Source: Theocolax elegans (Eukaryota; Arthropoda; Insecta; Hymenoptera; Cerocephalidae). Taken from it: a stretch of DNA of 64,000 bases. Of this stretch, positions 11,150-21,402 are shown piece after piece (position 1 is the first letter of the stretch; each line of letters begins with the position of its first letter). The notes under the pieces were generated by a model, which saw only the letters and a program-made list of their open reading frames with translations, had not been told where the DNA came from and did no database searches. The position numbers and the translations under genes are program-made. The stretch is from the NCBI GenBank assembly GCA_026168455.1, contig CM047426.1, positions 52,497,085-52,561,084 on the forward strand. Direction: 5' to 3'.

Positions 11150-11600
11150 TAAAAAAAAGAACTTACCGAAAGTATTGAGAAACATTTTTTGGCATACTTT
11201 AATTTTACAACTATTAACACAAAGATAGTATTTACTTGAAAACTTTGTTTGTGACTCGTCAAGACATTCGTTTTCAATCAATTTGTTTAAGTAAAGAATT
11301 TGTAATGAGTGATTATTTAATGTCCAAAACTCTGTAAATATTGTTTTCCGTTGCATATATGTAATTCTGTTGCTGCACATAAATCTGCACACCTGGCATC
11401 CGGATTTTACACGCCTCTCTTCAATGGGGCTTCCATATGCAGATGTACCTGCCTCGCCACTATTTTTTTACTTTTTCGCAGTTGTACTTTTCCATTTTTC
11501 TTTATGTACAGTACGTTTTCTGCTATTAGAACCTGCTGTTCTACGCGCATCGTTCTTAGACGTATTCTTAGTAAAACAATTATCTAAAATTAAAAGTTTG
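11150..11600 (-). pseudogene. Conserved N-terminal block of the SDNCTGQNKN-family gene
   Basis: The minus strand reads through a basic segment, HKEKWKSTTAKK, an in-frame TAA, then GCQVCRFMC, FTEFWTL, a linker and KYYLCVNSCKIKVCQKMF ending LNTFG before a GTAAGT donor near 11166. The pattern of a Cys pair, then FW, then S-rich/KYY, then VC..MFLNT is the recognisable core of this family. The stop in the basic segment and altered residues point to decay. The next exon lies on the far side of a SINE insertion. Confidence 0.75.
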
Positions 11601-12649
11601 TTAGTATTGAATAATTTTAAACTAAATTTTTTTTGTACTGATTATGTTTTTACCATTATCAATATCAACTCCAGTACTACAAGTAGTGTTATATGATTCG
11701 ATTGTATTGCACAGACCATCTAAATTGTAACAATATTCTGTATTAACAAATAATTGGAAACTAGGATATAAAAGATCAAAATTTTTCTTCTAAAAAGTAT
11801 ATAGTTTAAATTATTAATAAAAATATCGACCTAAATTAGAATTATCTGTAAACATTAACATTCGGCTATCTTCTGAAAAATTTGTCGAATCAGAATCATA
11901 TTCATGATATTGATCAATTTTTATTGTAGATTCTGACCACCATGGTAAGTTTTTCCCTAGAATATTGCTGCTTGTTAATATGAAGTATATATCGTCACTT
12001 ATTTTGTTAAAAAATAATATATGTACCAAATTTAATATTTGAATCTAAAGTATGCTTCTCGTCCATCAAACAAAGATCTATACAGTCTTTAGGATCTTCA
12101 ATATTTCCTTCACCTTTTTACAGAAATTAAAGATTAGAATAGTACGTTACCATTAAGCTTATTATCAACTACGACTATTAAGGATATTTAATCATTCTTG
12201 CAATATTGTTATAAAACTTCTTTTTTATTCGTAAAGCAATTGATAAACTTACTGGAGTTTGCACTAATTTTACCCTTATGATCAACGTCTGTCAAGTTTA
12301 TATTTTTACTGTTACTTGATATGTCTTTAATATCAGCACCATCTTTTGGTAGATAATCAACGGCATCGTTTAAGAACAATTAATTTCATTAAATGTTTAA
12401 ATTAATATCAAATATTTATAATAAGTAATACTTTGTAGAATTATTATTGATAATTTATTAATTTTAAAATTATAAAATTAAAAGAATAGAATATTCTCTA
12501 TGTTTTTTAATTCTGGCTTAATTTTTATACAAAAATTTTTGAATATACCTGCATTTTGAACTTGTTCAATAAAGCTTGTACAAAACTCCGTTAATTCTAA
12601 CTCTCTAAAATCCATTTTCTTAGGTCTTGATGGCCTGCAAAGCTGCTAG

Positions 12650-14195
12650 CTACTGAGTGTCAAAACATTCTTAAATATGTATAACATAATGTAGAATACG
12701 CTCTTACCCTTGGTACGTACAGGTACATAACTTAAACGTACAGTGTTTGTTGACAACGATAAGTACCTAATTCTATTATGAGTGTGGATCAGTACTGTAA
12801 AATCTGTACAATTTTATTTTACTATTATTGCGTCAGTACTCTCAAGCCAATTTCATTTGTATATGTCACATGTCTGTCTACATGAGCCATTCCAGCCGAA
12901 TTATATGAAAAAGGTGCGCGGGTGGGAATGCCAATTTGGCCGCCGATTTTGTTACGTTAGTACTTGTCAAAAAAAAACGTTGATTCCCAAAGTTTAGCTC
13001 TAAAATTAAAAATGGCGATCCCTGGAATTTTTTTGAACTTTTAAAAACGGCCGATTTTTGGCTACTTTTGACAAATTGTATCTTGGAGAGTTTTCATACA
13101 TTTAAACGTTCTTGATAGCGTTCTTTTCGATTTATTCTCTACTGTAAGAAAAAAATCGCAGCCAATTCATTGACACGTAACTTCCACAAAATTAAAATTC
13201 CTCAAAATATAGACTTCATGGATGCGCGGAGAGGTGCGGGACGCAACAACGGTAGGCGCAGGGTGCGGAAGGAGACTCCCTTTCTTCCCCTCGCTAACCA
13301 AACTCCCGAACCTCCTTAACGGAATTTTCTTTAATTATTATAGTATATAATCACGATTATGTTCTATTAACACGACTTTTTTCAACCAATTTCACTGATT
13401 AGTTTCAAAGATATGAGCAATAAAAATTTCATTAAAAAATATATAATGCTCAATTATTTCGGTCATTACAAATATTTTTAGCTCAAAAATATACAGACCA
13501 TTGATACTACAAAGGCTACCTTTTTTTAAAATTTCAAGTTAGGTTGAAGGTTTTTGTGCCCGGAAGCATTTGCCGTAGAAAACATACCTTTTTCCGTTTT
13601 TTATTTTTTTATATCAAAAACTAACAATTAGAACTACTTGAAACTTTTACAGCATAGGGTTTCAGTCATTCTCTATCACCATATTTTTTTCAGCTCTTTC
13701 TACTAATTAGTTTCAGAGTTTTAATAAATTGAAAAAAATTCAGTTTTTTCTTAATAACATCAAAAAATTGGAATATAATTCCACATTTATTTCTGTAATC
13801 CACTTAGTAGCCGATTTTTATCTAGTAAAATTCTGTACATTTTTCAAAGCCATTAACTAGAATCTCAACCATTTTAAATGTTCTCATTTCTACTAGGGAT
13901 CTGCAGATTCAAAAATATTTTTTTCTCGAATTCGAAAATCGAAAATACAGCTACCTGCCCGAGGCGAGCGATATTGATGTAATTGTTTCAGAAACATGGC
14001 GGTATACGTACAGACATACACACACATCTGATTTGGGCTCTAGACATGTCAAAACATACTTCTAACATGTTTTTAGAAAGATTATAGATATATAAGATAG
14101 ATAACGTTATAAACAATTCATTATATGTATATAAATATTTATAATTATTTGTCAATTTTTAAATTTCTTCAATAATTCAAATTATCGTAGTCAGG
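12650..14195. other. Noncoding part of the 6.47-kb element upstream of its gene
   Basis: No recognisable coding sequence. A short GC-rich, CpG-containing patch (about 13215-13315) stands out from AT-rich surroundings and lies 5' of the first exon on the minus strand, so a promoter or leader role is possible but unproven. Confidence 0.35.
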
Positions 14196-14350
14196 GTTGC
14201 TAACTTAAAATTGAAGGAAAAAAATGCCTTCCCGAAATTGATACCTTTTTGCCACGCGATTTGAAATTGTTACCTTTTTGCCTCGTCGCTTGAAATTGTT
14301 ACCTTCTTGCCACATCAATTGAAAATGTACCTTCTTGCGCTCAGCCGACG
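14196..14350 (-). repeat. Right terminal inverted repeat of the 6.47-kb element
   Basis: Reverse complement of the left arm, with four rather than three AAGGTAACAATTTCAA-type units. It ends at CGTCGGCTGAG next to ATTT. Confidence 0.85.
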
Positions 14351-15150
14351 ATTTCTTCTTTAGATGGTGACAGAGTGATTCTTGGTATTAAAACTAATTT
14401 TCCAACTTTTTTCCGCTTATAGTTTCTGCTTTAATTACATATTTCGTAAGTTTCTTCACTAATAACATGGTTCTATTACAGAGACCTTCATACACATATA
14501 CATTTCTTAAAAGAATTACTATTGCACCTATTTTTAACTCCAATTTATGAGGAGGGAGTCTCTTAGGTGTAAGCAAATTAAGAAATTCTGTAGGTAACAT
14601 AATATCTAAATTTTCTCTATTATCATCTTCTGATGTATCTATGCTTAAATATTCAATAGTTTGCCCTTGCATTATAGTTAATATTTCATTATTAATTTCA
14701 ATTACGTTATTATTTGTGGTGGCCAATATAACTTTATCATTTAAATCTTCATCATTTATTTTTATTTAATTTTCAAAAGTTTCTGCAATGATATCATTTT
14801 CTTTTGTTATTAAATCAACTGGGATTTCAAGCAGTTCATTTTCTCCTTCATATACATTTGAACGATTACCTTCACCTACGTTTAATAAGCATTGCCTAAA
14901 CTAATTTTCTTTATCTGTCACTCGAAGATTTCCATTTAGTGTCATGCGTATAAAATTCGGCCATAAGTAGCTGTTTTTAACTGAATTTTCAATAACTTCA
15001 GTGCGACTGCCATTTTGGATAACTGGTAATGTTTGCCGGAAATCACCTGAAACAACTAACATTTTACCACCAAATATTTTTTTATTATTACATATTGTCT
15101 GATTTGCTAATATCTTTGCATGATTTACTTTTGCTTTACTTTCTTACGAG
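14351..15150 (-). pseudogene. Helitron PIF1-like helicase fragment
   Basis: On the minus strand the sequence gives NHAKILANQTICNNKKIFGG, then KMLVVSGDFRQTLPVIQNGS and YLWPNF. The GDFRQ.LPV motif is diagnostic of the PIF1 helicase domain of Helitron replicases. After a decayed stretch with stop codons (about 14750-14950) comes an open frame (14394-14726) with ATTNNNVIEINNEIL, PTEFLNLLTP, LPPHKLELKIGAIVILLRN and GLCN, another conserved helicase segment. Rep nuclease and the Walker A part are absent. The frame continues to PSKEEI at the junction with the 6.47-kb insertion and resumes at 7880. Confidence 0.85.
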
Positions 15151-15419
15151 ATATTTTACATTGATTGTCTGCATAAGAGCATAAAGAGATGTCGAACCCA
15201 AATTACAGGGATATACACCAAAAAATGTATCTAAAATATTAATTAAAAAATCGATACAGAAAAAAGGTCAGATTTATTATTTATTTTAACTTTTTAAATG
15301 ATAATTGTGCAAACTAGTTTAATCTGTAATTATTAATCAATGTGGGTAAATTGTGGGAAACACGCCTGAGGACCTGAAGGACAACATTATTAGTTGATTT
15401 TTTACACCCTCCATTATGG

Positions 15420-15573
15420 ATCGGATTAAAGAGCGTAATAAAGATCATGATTTTGACTTTATGAATACTCGAAATTTGGATATGGAATCTAGTTATAAAA
15501 AACGTATTGTTTCTGAAATTTTGCATATTAATAATTGTAAATCGACAATAAGAAAGAAGATACGCAACATTTA
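15420..15573 (+). pseudogene. Penelope-like element, GIY-YIG C-terminal fragment (plus copy)
   Basis: The plus strand encodes DHDFDFMNTRNLDMESSYKK followed by RIVSEILHINN and a basic tail ending RKKIRNI. The pattern (F.F.N...LD.E..Y.KR.VSE.LHI) matches the C-terminus of the GIY-YIG endonuclease domain of Penelope-like retroelements. Only about 50 residues survive. It forms one arm of a large inverted repeat. Confidence 0.65.
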
Positions 15574-16112
15574 AGCCGGCAACATGGAAACGTAATGAAT
15601 ATAACATGTTAATTTCCAAGAATTGATACCTGTGTTTATGCGTGTTTTTTTGTTTTGATATAAATATCAGCTGCTTTCGAATTTTCTATTTATTCGATAA
15701 CGCCTACTTTGGACATCTCAGTGTAATTACGTACAACAAAACTGGTAACTTGATTTATTGTTTACTATTGTTTTGTTATTTTTTTAATTAATTGTTTTTA
15801 TGTCAATAAATTAGCACTTAAATTATACTGAGAAGTCCAAAGTAAGCGTTGTCGAGTAAATAAAAAATTCGAAAGCAGCTGATATTTATATCAAAACAAA
15901 CACATATAAACACAGGTATCAATTCTTGGAAATTAACATGTTATATTCATTACGTTTCCATGTTGCCGGCTTAAATGTTGCGTATCTTCTTTCTTATTGT
16001 CGATTTACAATTATTAGTATGCAAAATTTCAGAAACAATACGTTTATTATAACTAGATTCCTTATCCAAATTTCTAGTATTCTTAAAGTCAAAATCATGA
16101 TCTTTATAATTT
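15437..16112. repeat. Inverted repeat of Penelope-like 3' ends
   Basis: Arms 15437-15727 and 15822-16112 are near-identical inverted copies, about 290 bp each, around a 94-bp spacer. Each arm contains the GIY-YIG C-terminal fragment and its 3' flank (GGCAACATGGAAACGTAATG...). The spacer resembles 16840-16925. Head-to-head or tail-to-tail arrangement is known for Penelope-like insertions. Confidence 0.8.
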
Positions 16113-16198
16113 AAACAATGAGCCATGACAACAGAATCTGGGGTTTTAACCTTTAGAGGACCGGGATGGTCGATATTTCGACCACCCAACGAACACAA
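15971..16198 (-). pseudogene. Penelope-like element, GIY-YIG C-terminal fragment (minus copy)
   Basis: The minus-strand frame contains LKVKTPDSVVMAHCLNYKDH, FDFKNTRNLDKESSYNKR and IVSEILHTNN. It extends further upstream than the plus copy (SVVMAHCLN corresponds to the H-bearing segment of the domain) and so confirms the family. It is truncated and has no reverse transcriptase. Confidence 0.65.
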
Positions 16199-16261
16199 TC
16201 TATTTGATAGCTTTGAGGTGAAATTGATGTGCTTAATAACAGAAAAATAGTAAAAAATTTT

Positions 16262-16563
16262 TAAAGGTATCCTTGACCTTGAAAATCATCATTTCAAAGT
16301 CAATTTTTTTTGCTATGTAAGCTTCAAAAAATATGTATATATATGTTTTTTGATGCGCTGAGTATAAAAAAATAGTTTAAAAAATCCTGAAGAGGCCTGT
16401 AACCTTGAAAATTATCATTTCAAGGTCAAATATATATATATATATATTTTGTAGGCTAACTTCAGAGTGGATATCTATGCTTTTTGATGCGCTGAGTTTG
16501 AACAAAATAATGAAAAAATTCCAAAAAGGATTCTTGACCTTCGAAATTGCTACTTTAAAGTCA
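16262..16563. repeat. Degenerate tandem repeat, 3 copies of about 126-135 bp
   Basis: ACCTTGAAAATCATCATTTC-like words recur at about 16276, 16402 and 16537, separated by TTTTTGATGCGCTGAG. The spacing varies by short AT-repeat indels, including a (TA)n run near 16430-16446. Confidence 0.75.
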
Positions 16564-16920
16564 ACATAAATTACGGAGGTCTACACCAAAAAATGTGATA
16601 CAAATGATACACATGACTTAAAACAAGAGAAAGGGTCGGATGGTTCGATTTATTAAGAAAAAATTATATTTATATTACTAATTGAGCAAACCACTACTGG
16701 TTTGTAATTATTAGTCGAAAAGGACATAAACATCGCATGTTACTTATTACATATTACAAAAAAATCATGCAACTTACGCTTTTTTTATTTAATTTCCTAG
16801 CAAATCTATCTATCGGATAAACTCATTAGTAGTACGTACGGCAAAACTGGTAACTTTGTTTATTGATTGACTATTGTTTTGTTATTAATTATTTTTTTAT
16901 TAATTTTTTTGGCAATAAAT

Positions 16921-16975
16921 TAACATCCAAAGATGTCTGCGAATTTATAGCAGACGAAACGTCGTGTTTACGTTA
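16921..16975 (+). ncRNA. Hammerhead-ribozyme-like motif of a Penelope-like end
   Basis: GTCTGC and GCAGAC form a perfect 6-bp stem, followed directly by GAAACGTC, the 3' core of hammerhead ribozymes (GAAA plus a cleavage-site GUC). The 5' core reads AAAGATG instead of CUGAUGA, so catalysis is doubtful. Such minimal hammerheads occur in the terminal repeats of Penelope-like elements (Cervera and de la Peña), which fits the neighbouring GIY-YIG fragments. Confidence 0.5.
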
Positions 16976-16999
16976 AATAAATCATTTTATTTATCTAAT

Positions 17000-17349
17000 C
17001 ACTGACTCTCAAGATCGATAAAAAATTTGATCTACAGATAACATTATTATTTCAAAATATCATTGTTTTGTTTATAAAAACAATATACAAAACAACCACT
17101 TTTTTAATATGTTATACCCTAAATAATTTTATTGGCATTGTAGTACCAACGAAACTGAATTACCGACTGGCCAAAAGACTTTTTTTGCTTATCACGGCGC
17201 CTTAAAAATTTATAACAAAATTATACAGCGAGCACCATCTATGGGAGAAAACATCACTGCGTGATCGCGTGATGTAATTCGTAAAGTAATAGTGGAGTGC
17301 AAAAGAAGTCGTATCTCGTCAATCAAATCATACTTATCACTTTACGACT
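17000..17349. other. Spacer between Penelope-like end and Gypsy LTR
   Basis: AT-rich, no gene or clear repeat seen, apart from modestly GC-richer sequence around 17200-17300. Confidence 0.4.
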
Positions 17350-17910
17350 TGTGATGTTGCCATCACTGTTGTCACCTAAAACAATAATAATAAAAGATTA
17401 ATAATAATTTAATTATAATAAATATAATTAAAGTTATCGTTTACTTGGTTTGAGAATTGTTTACTGTAGCTTTGAATGATGAGTAGTTGGCTGCTCCGGG
17501 TTCCTCCGATGTGATAAAGGTGGATCGTGGCTGGTCAGCTGCTCCGAGACCGCTGCATCTGTAAATAGAGAAATATATTAATAAGGAATTAATTAATAAA
17601 TTATAATATCTGTATTCGCGTGCGGTGGGTTCTTTGTGGTAGTGTTGGTCGAGGAAGCCATTGACGAGTTGGCGCATCTTGTACGGCCGGTGATAAATTA
17701 ACGCGTACTTAACATTCACTCATATGTACATTAATACGCGCACACACTTTATTCGCGGATAAACCAGGCGCGACGCGACGGAGAACGGTTGATACGCGGG
17801 CAGCGGTGCCGGCGTATTTACACGCGCGAGTCCGTTTGGCCATATTAGCAACAGGTGCGCGCGCGAATACATAATACATGCGGTGGTAGGGCGCGTGTAA
17901 TCACGGAGCA
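17350..17910 (+). repeat. 5' LTR of the 17.3-24.4 kb Gypsy element
   Basis: It shares with 23879-24430 the start TGNGATGTTGCCATCACTG, GCTCCGGGTTCCTC, GTAAATAGAGAAATATATTA, GAGTTGGCG..CTTG.ACGGCCG, GGCGCGACGCGACG and GGCCATA.TAGCAAC. The right edge is approximate because the LTRs are diverged. I could not identify a primer-binding site. Confidence 0.75.
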
Positions 17911-18954
17911 TACGCAATATAGATGGGAATGCGAATCGGGACGGGTGAATTCCCATTATATCATACGCTATATTTAAGAGATGCGTAATATAGTACATGT
18001 ATTCTATATATATAATGTTTATGTGATATATGTACACTAATTGCTTTATAGTTGGGACAATAGATTGCTTACGTTACTGAGACAGGTAATTTTGGTCTAT
18101 ATTACTATAATTGCTGTCAAAACGGTCGTAGCTTTCTATAATAAATTTAATGGAATCAATGGTCAACATTAATACTATCAAAACTGCGGAGATATGAGCA
18201 CCTGTGACATGTAGTTACATGGAGATAAGTCAAATAATGACTTATCTCCCGCAGGTGGCCCGAGAGAGACAGAAAAACGGGATAATAAGTAGAAAAGAGA
18301 TAGATAATATTTAATTTTTCGGTTACGGAGGGTGTTTTTCCGAAAAGGGTTAATTTAGTATCAGATCTCGTGTACAGAGTATCTTTTTACAGAGTCCAGT
18401 ATTAGATCTCGAATAATGAGACAGTTGATAGTGTATAGTTTAGTAAAGGAGAAAAGTCCAATTAAGGAGAGAATTTGTTGTATTTATAGAAAGATTGGTA
18501 TTATCAGTACTTTCACATAGGAATCCGCTATACAAATCGAGAGTTACTAATTAATCAACAAGACAATTTTTTTGTGATAAGTAGTAGACCACAGTCTACT
18601 TTTAATTCAATGGAATTCCCTCTGAGAGAGTCGGCCGTACAGGTGTTTCTTTTGTGAAGAAGCATTTTATTAGCGTTTCCACCGGGAAATTGTTTATTCC
18701 GATTTTTTTGGTATCGTCGCAGACAAGAATATTATTTTTGTGAGGTGATAACCGGCCTATAAATATTTCTGAAATAAGTGACAATCCCGCTCAGCTCTGT
18801 ATTTGCATAATATAGTCTTTATATTTTTAAAATAATATTCTATAATTATTCTATAAATTCTATAATATATTTTAAAATAATTATTCTGGATATGTCTCCA
18901 CTGACTTCAGCGCCAATAGTCGAAATGACGATTTGTGTTAATTTTCACTCCGGA

Positions 18955-19930
18955 CTCCCCTTAAGAGATTTTCGGGTATTTTGCAATATTTGCACTAATT
19001 ACAAATTAGGGATATTTTTATTAAATACTGGATATTTCGGAAATTTTAAGGTATTTCTGGATATTTGCACTACATACGGGATTTTTTGGGAATACAGGGA
19101 TATCTGCCCTAATCTCAGGATTTATCGGAAATTTTAAGGAATTTTGGAAAATCTGCACTAATTACGGGATTTTTCGGGGATACCAGGATATCTGCACTTA
19201 TTTCTGGATTTTTCTAGAATTCTGGGAATTTTTAAGGTACGTTAGGATATATGCACTAATTACGCGATATGTCGGAAATACACAGTTAATTTGCATTATT
19301 CACGGGATATTTTGGACAACCCGGGAATATTTAAGGTATTTCGGGAAATTTGTATTAATTGTGGAATTTTTCGGGAATTCTGGGTTAATGTCATTAATTA
19401 CTAGATTTTTCGGAAATTTTAAGGTATTTCGGGATATTTGTACTAATTACGGGACTTATCAGGTATACCGACATGTCTTCCCTAATTTCTGGATTTAACG
19501 GGAATTTTGGGAATTTTTGAGGTGTTTGGGAAATTTGCACTAACTGCGGAATATCTCCGAAGTACCAGAATATCTGCAGTTATTTGTGGATTGTTCGGGC
19601 ATTCGGGAAATTTTCATTAATTATTGGATATTTCTGAAATTTTAAGATGTTTCGGACTGTTTGCACTAAATACGGGAATTTTTCGGAAATTTTAAGGTAT
19701 TTCCCGATAAGTGCACTAACTACGGTATTTTTGGAGAATATTAAGTTATTTCCTGTAATTTCTGGATTTCTCGAAAATTTAGATTACTTCCGGATATTTG
19801 CACTAAATACGGAATTTTTCAAGAATATCTGATTATTAATATTAATTACTGGATTTTTTTGGAATTTTTAAGATATTTTTGGATATTTCCACTAAATGCG
19901 GGATTTTTCGGGAACACAGGGATATATGCA
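18955..19930 (+). repeat. Degenerate minisatellite, about 1 kb
   Basis: Roughly 50-60-base units built from GGATATTTGCACTAATTACG, GGATTTTTCGGGAAT and TTTTAAGGTATTTC words are repeated many times with substitutions and small indels. Some units are long open frames by chance because of the periodicity. It sits inside the Gypsy element between the LTR/leader region and the nucleocapsid. Confidence 0.85.
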
Positions 19931-20249
19931 CTAATATCGTATATACGATTAATAATGAAGCATTTCAGGAAACCGTTACCCGATAGTCATAGTTAGACCA
20001 AACCGGAAATCAAATGATACGGATCTAGGATCCGATAATGATCGAGAGTCGACTCTGAAGAAGAGTGGGTTAGAGATAAAACCATCTTTAACGGTAATGG
20101 CTAATCAGGAGAGGTAGGGAGAAAAGTTAGCTGGTGGACACGTAACTTATGCCACCGTAGCGGCCTTTCCACCCTTTTAGAAGAAGTATAATGTCTTTAA
20201 ATAGAGTGATCGTAGGGAGAATATTAAATCGTTTGGTACTAGTAGTAGG

Positions 20250-20370
20250 AAATTTCACGATCTGTGTTTTAATTGTCAGAGAGTTGGACATCGAATTTCA
20301 GAATGCCCGAATAGAAAATGTTTTTGATGGAGGGAAACGGGTCATCACATAAAGTATTGCCCGTTGTTAA
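20250..20370 (+). pseudogene. Gypsy gag nucleocapsid, CCHC zinc knuckles
   Basis: The frame reads HDLCFNCQRVGHRISECP, a perfect CX2CX4HX4C knuckle, followed by a second, damaged knuckle in which a TGA replaces an early residue (CF, stop, WRETGHHIKYC). The upstream gag matrix/capsid region is not recognisable. The downstream open frame to 20939 is a low-complexity linker towards the protease. Confidence 0.75.
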
Positions 20371-20859
20371 TGGTGCCGGATATTTACTATCAAGTCTGTG
20401 TTAAGTTAAGCATCACATTTATGAATTGTCCGAATTGTAAAGAATTTCGTAATTATTTGGGAATCGGGCGAACGAGAGCGCAGTACAGGTCCTCTGACTC
20501 TCGACAAACATTAAAACAGGTTAGTATGGAGGGTAATACGGAAACTCAGGTTAGTACGGAGGGTGCGCTCCCTGACGTAATTAGATTAGATCGCGCCGAA
20601 CGGATAGAATCAGGCAGGAGTTGTAAGGATTATGATTCATCGGTTTCTAATCCTAATAATAACGTAGATGTTGGGAAGTCAGATTCGATGGTGCGAGTTT
20701 CAGACAAAGTTAGGCCAACTAGAAAATCAGTTGAAGGTGGCGGGACTCAGGTTAACGAGAAAAGATTTAGTAATCGGGAAGAACGTTTGGATTATACAAG
20801 GTTAAATGTAATTAATCCAGGGGTTGATATTCTATTGGGGTTAGAATCAATGGAATCTA

Positions 20860-21096
20860 ATGTTACGAATTCGAAAATCTTTTCTCGTAACAAAGAGATA
20901 TCACATCCATCGATTGAAAAGTCAACCAGCTACGAATAGGGCTTTGGTTGATTCCGGGTCTATATTGTCATTAGTTGGGTCTAAAATAGTACAGCGGTAT
21001 AAGAGTAGAATTAGGACTAATAATTGGGTACTTAGGAATTGTGATTTAATTAAAACAGTGGTGGTACAATTAGTGCAGTGGGGACGTTTGACATAA
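20860..21096 (+). pseudogene. Gypsy retropepsin fragment
   Basis: The frame contains NRALVDSGSILSLVG, matching the active-site loop of retroviral-type aspartic proteases (A.(V/I)DTG/DSG followed by S and a hydrophobic pair). It lies between the nucleocapsid and reverse transcriptase, as expected for Gypsy pol. The frame is shifted relative to the gag linker ending at 20939 and closes at 21096. Confidence 0.65.
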
Positions 21097-21402
21097 TGTT
21101 AGAAGTTGACGATCAAGTAGGCCAAATTCATTGCAACGTAGTCAATGATTTAGACACAGACATGTTACTAAGGATGAATCTTGCAAGGCTTTGATTTCGA
21201 TGTTCGATTGGGACGGAATCAATGGAGAGTTAGCAAAGGGAAATTGAGAACTTTCGACGACAATGCTGAAATGCAGTCGTCGAATATCCATGATGAGTGT
21301 GCTGGCATATCCAAATTAATAGGATAATCAGAGGGCCTGAGTACAAGAGATGTTGCACAGGCTAATTCTTCAGTATAACCCAGAGAAGTTGTTTGCATTG
21401 AA

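Larger units (their letters stand above)
8084..12640 (-). pseudogene. Decayed multi-exon transposon-associated gene (SDNCTGQNKN family)
   Basis: Read on the minus strand, exon-like pieces follow the order of a family common in arthropod and other animal genomes as uncharacterised, transposon-linked proteins; I believe it is catalogued as DUF7869, from memory. Pieces: MDFRELELTEFCTSF (12551-12615), an acidic linker (11814-12370), a KxK-rich segment and conserved FTEFWTL...MFLNTFG block (11150-11600), LPRVESRYCRANS...RHIFTRDFN (9908-10276), SDNCTGQNKN (9405-9700), VKGHTQ (8665-8737) and a C-terminus ending DYVNFYKSLIN at 8084. Donors such as CCA|GTAAGT and TTCG|GTAAGT are visible. Stops and frameshifts interrupt it, so it is not functional as it stands. 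The family's function is unproven; the D/N-rich GQN motif is reminiscent of an RNase H-fold nuclease, which is inference. Confidence 0.75.
7881..14350. mobile_element. 6.47-kb DNA transposon with long terminal inverted repeats, inserted in a Helitron
   Basis: The left arm (7881-8007) and right arm (14196-14350) are inverted copies beginning CGTYGGCTGAGCGCAAGAAG. Each arm contains a short array of about 29-base units (AAGAAGGTAACAATTTCAA-type); the right arm has one extra unit. ATTT flanks both sides (7877-7880, 14351-14354). Removing the element plus one ATTT puts the flanking Helitron helicase pieces back in one frame, which supports these exact ends. The interior carries a decayed minus-strand multi-exon gene, a SINE and smaller insertions. 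I cannot place it in a named superfamily. Confidence 0.75.

Noticed and set aside
15314..15619. 101-codon minus-strand frame similar to the plus-strand frame at 15926-16114
   Set aside because: Both are the non-coding strand of the Penelope-like GIY-YIG fragments, alike because of the inverted repeat.
18955..19930. Possible CRISPR-like array
   Set aside because: Units are directly adjacent, degenerate and without unique spacers; it is a minisatellite inside a retrotransposon in a eukaryotic genome.
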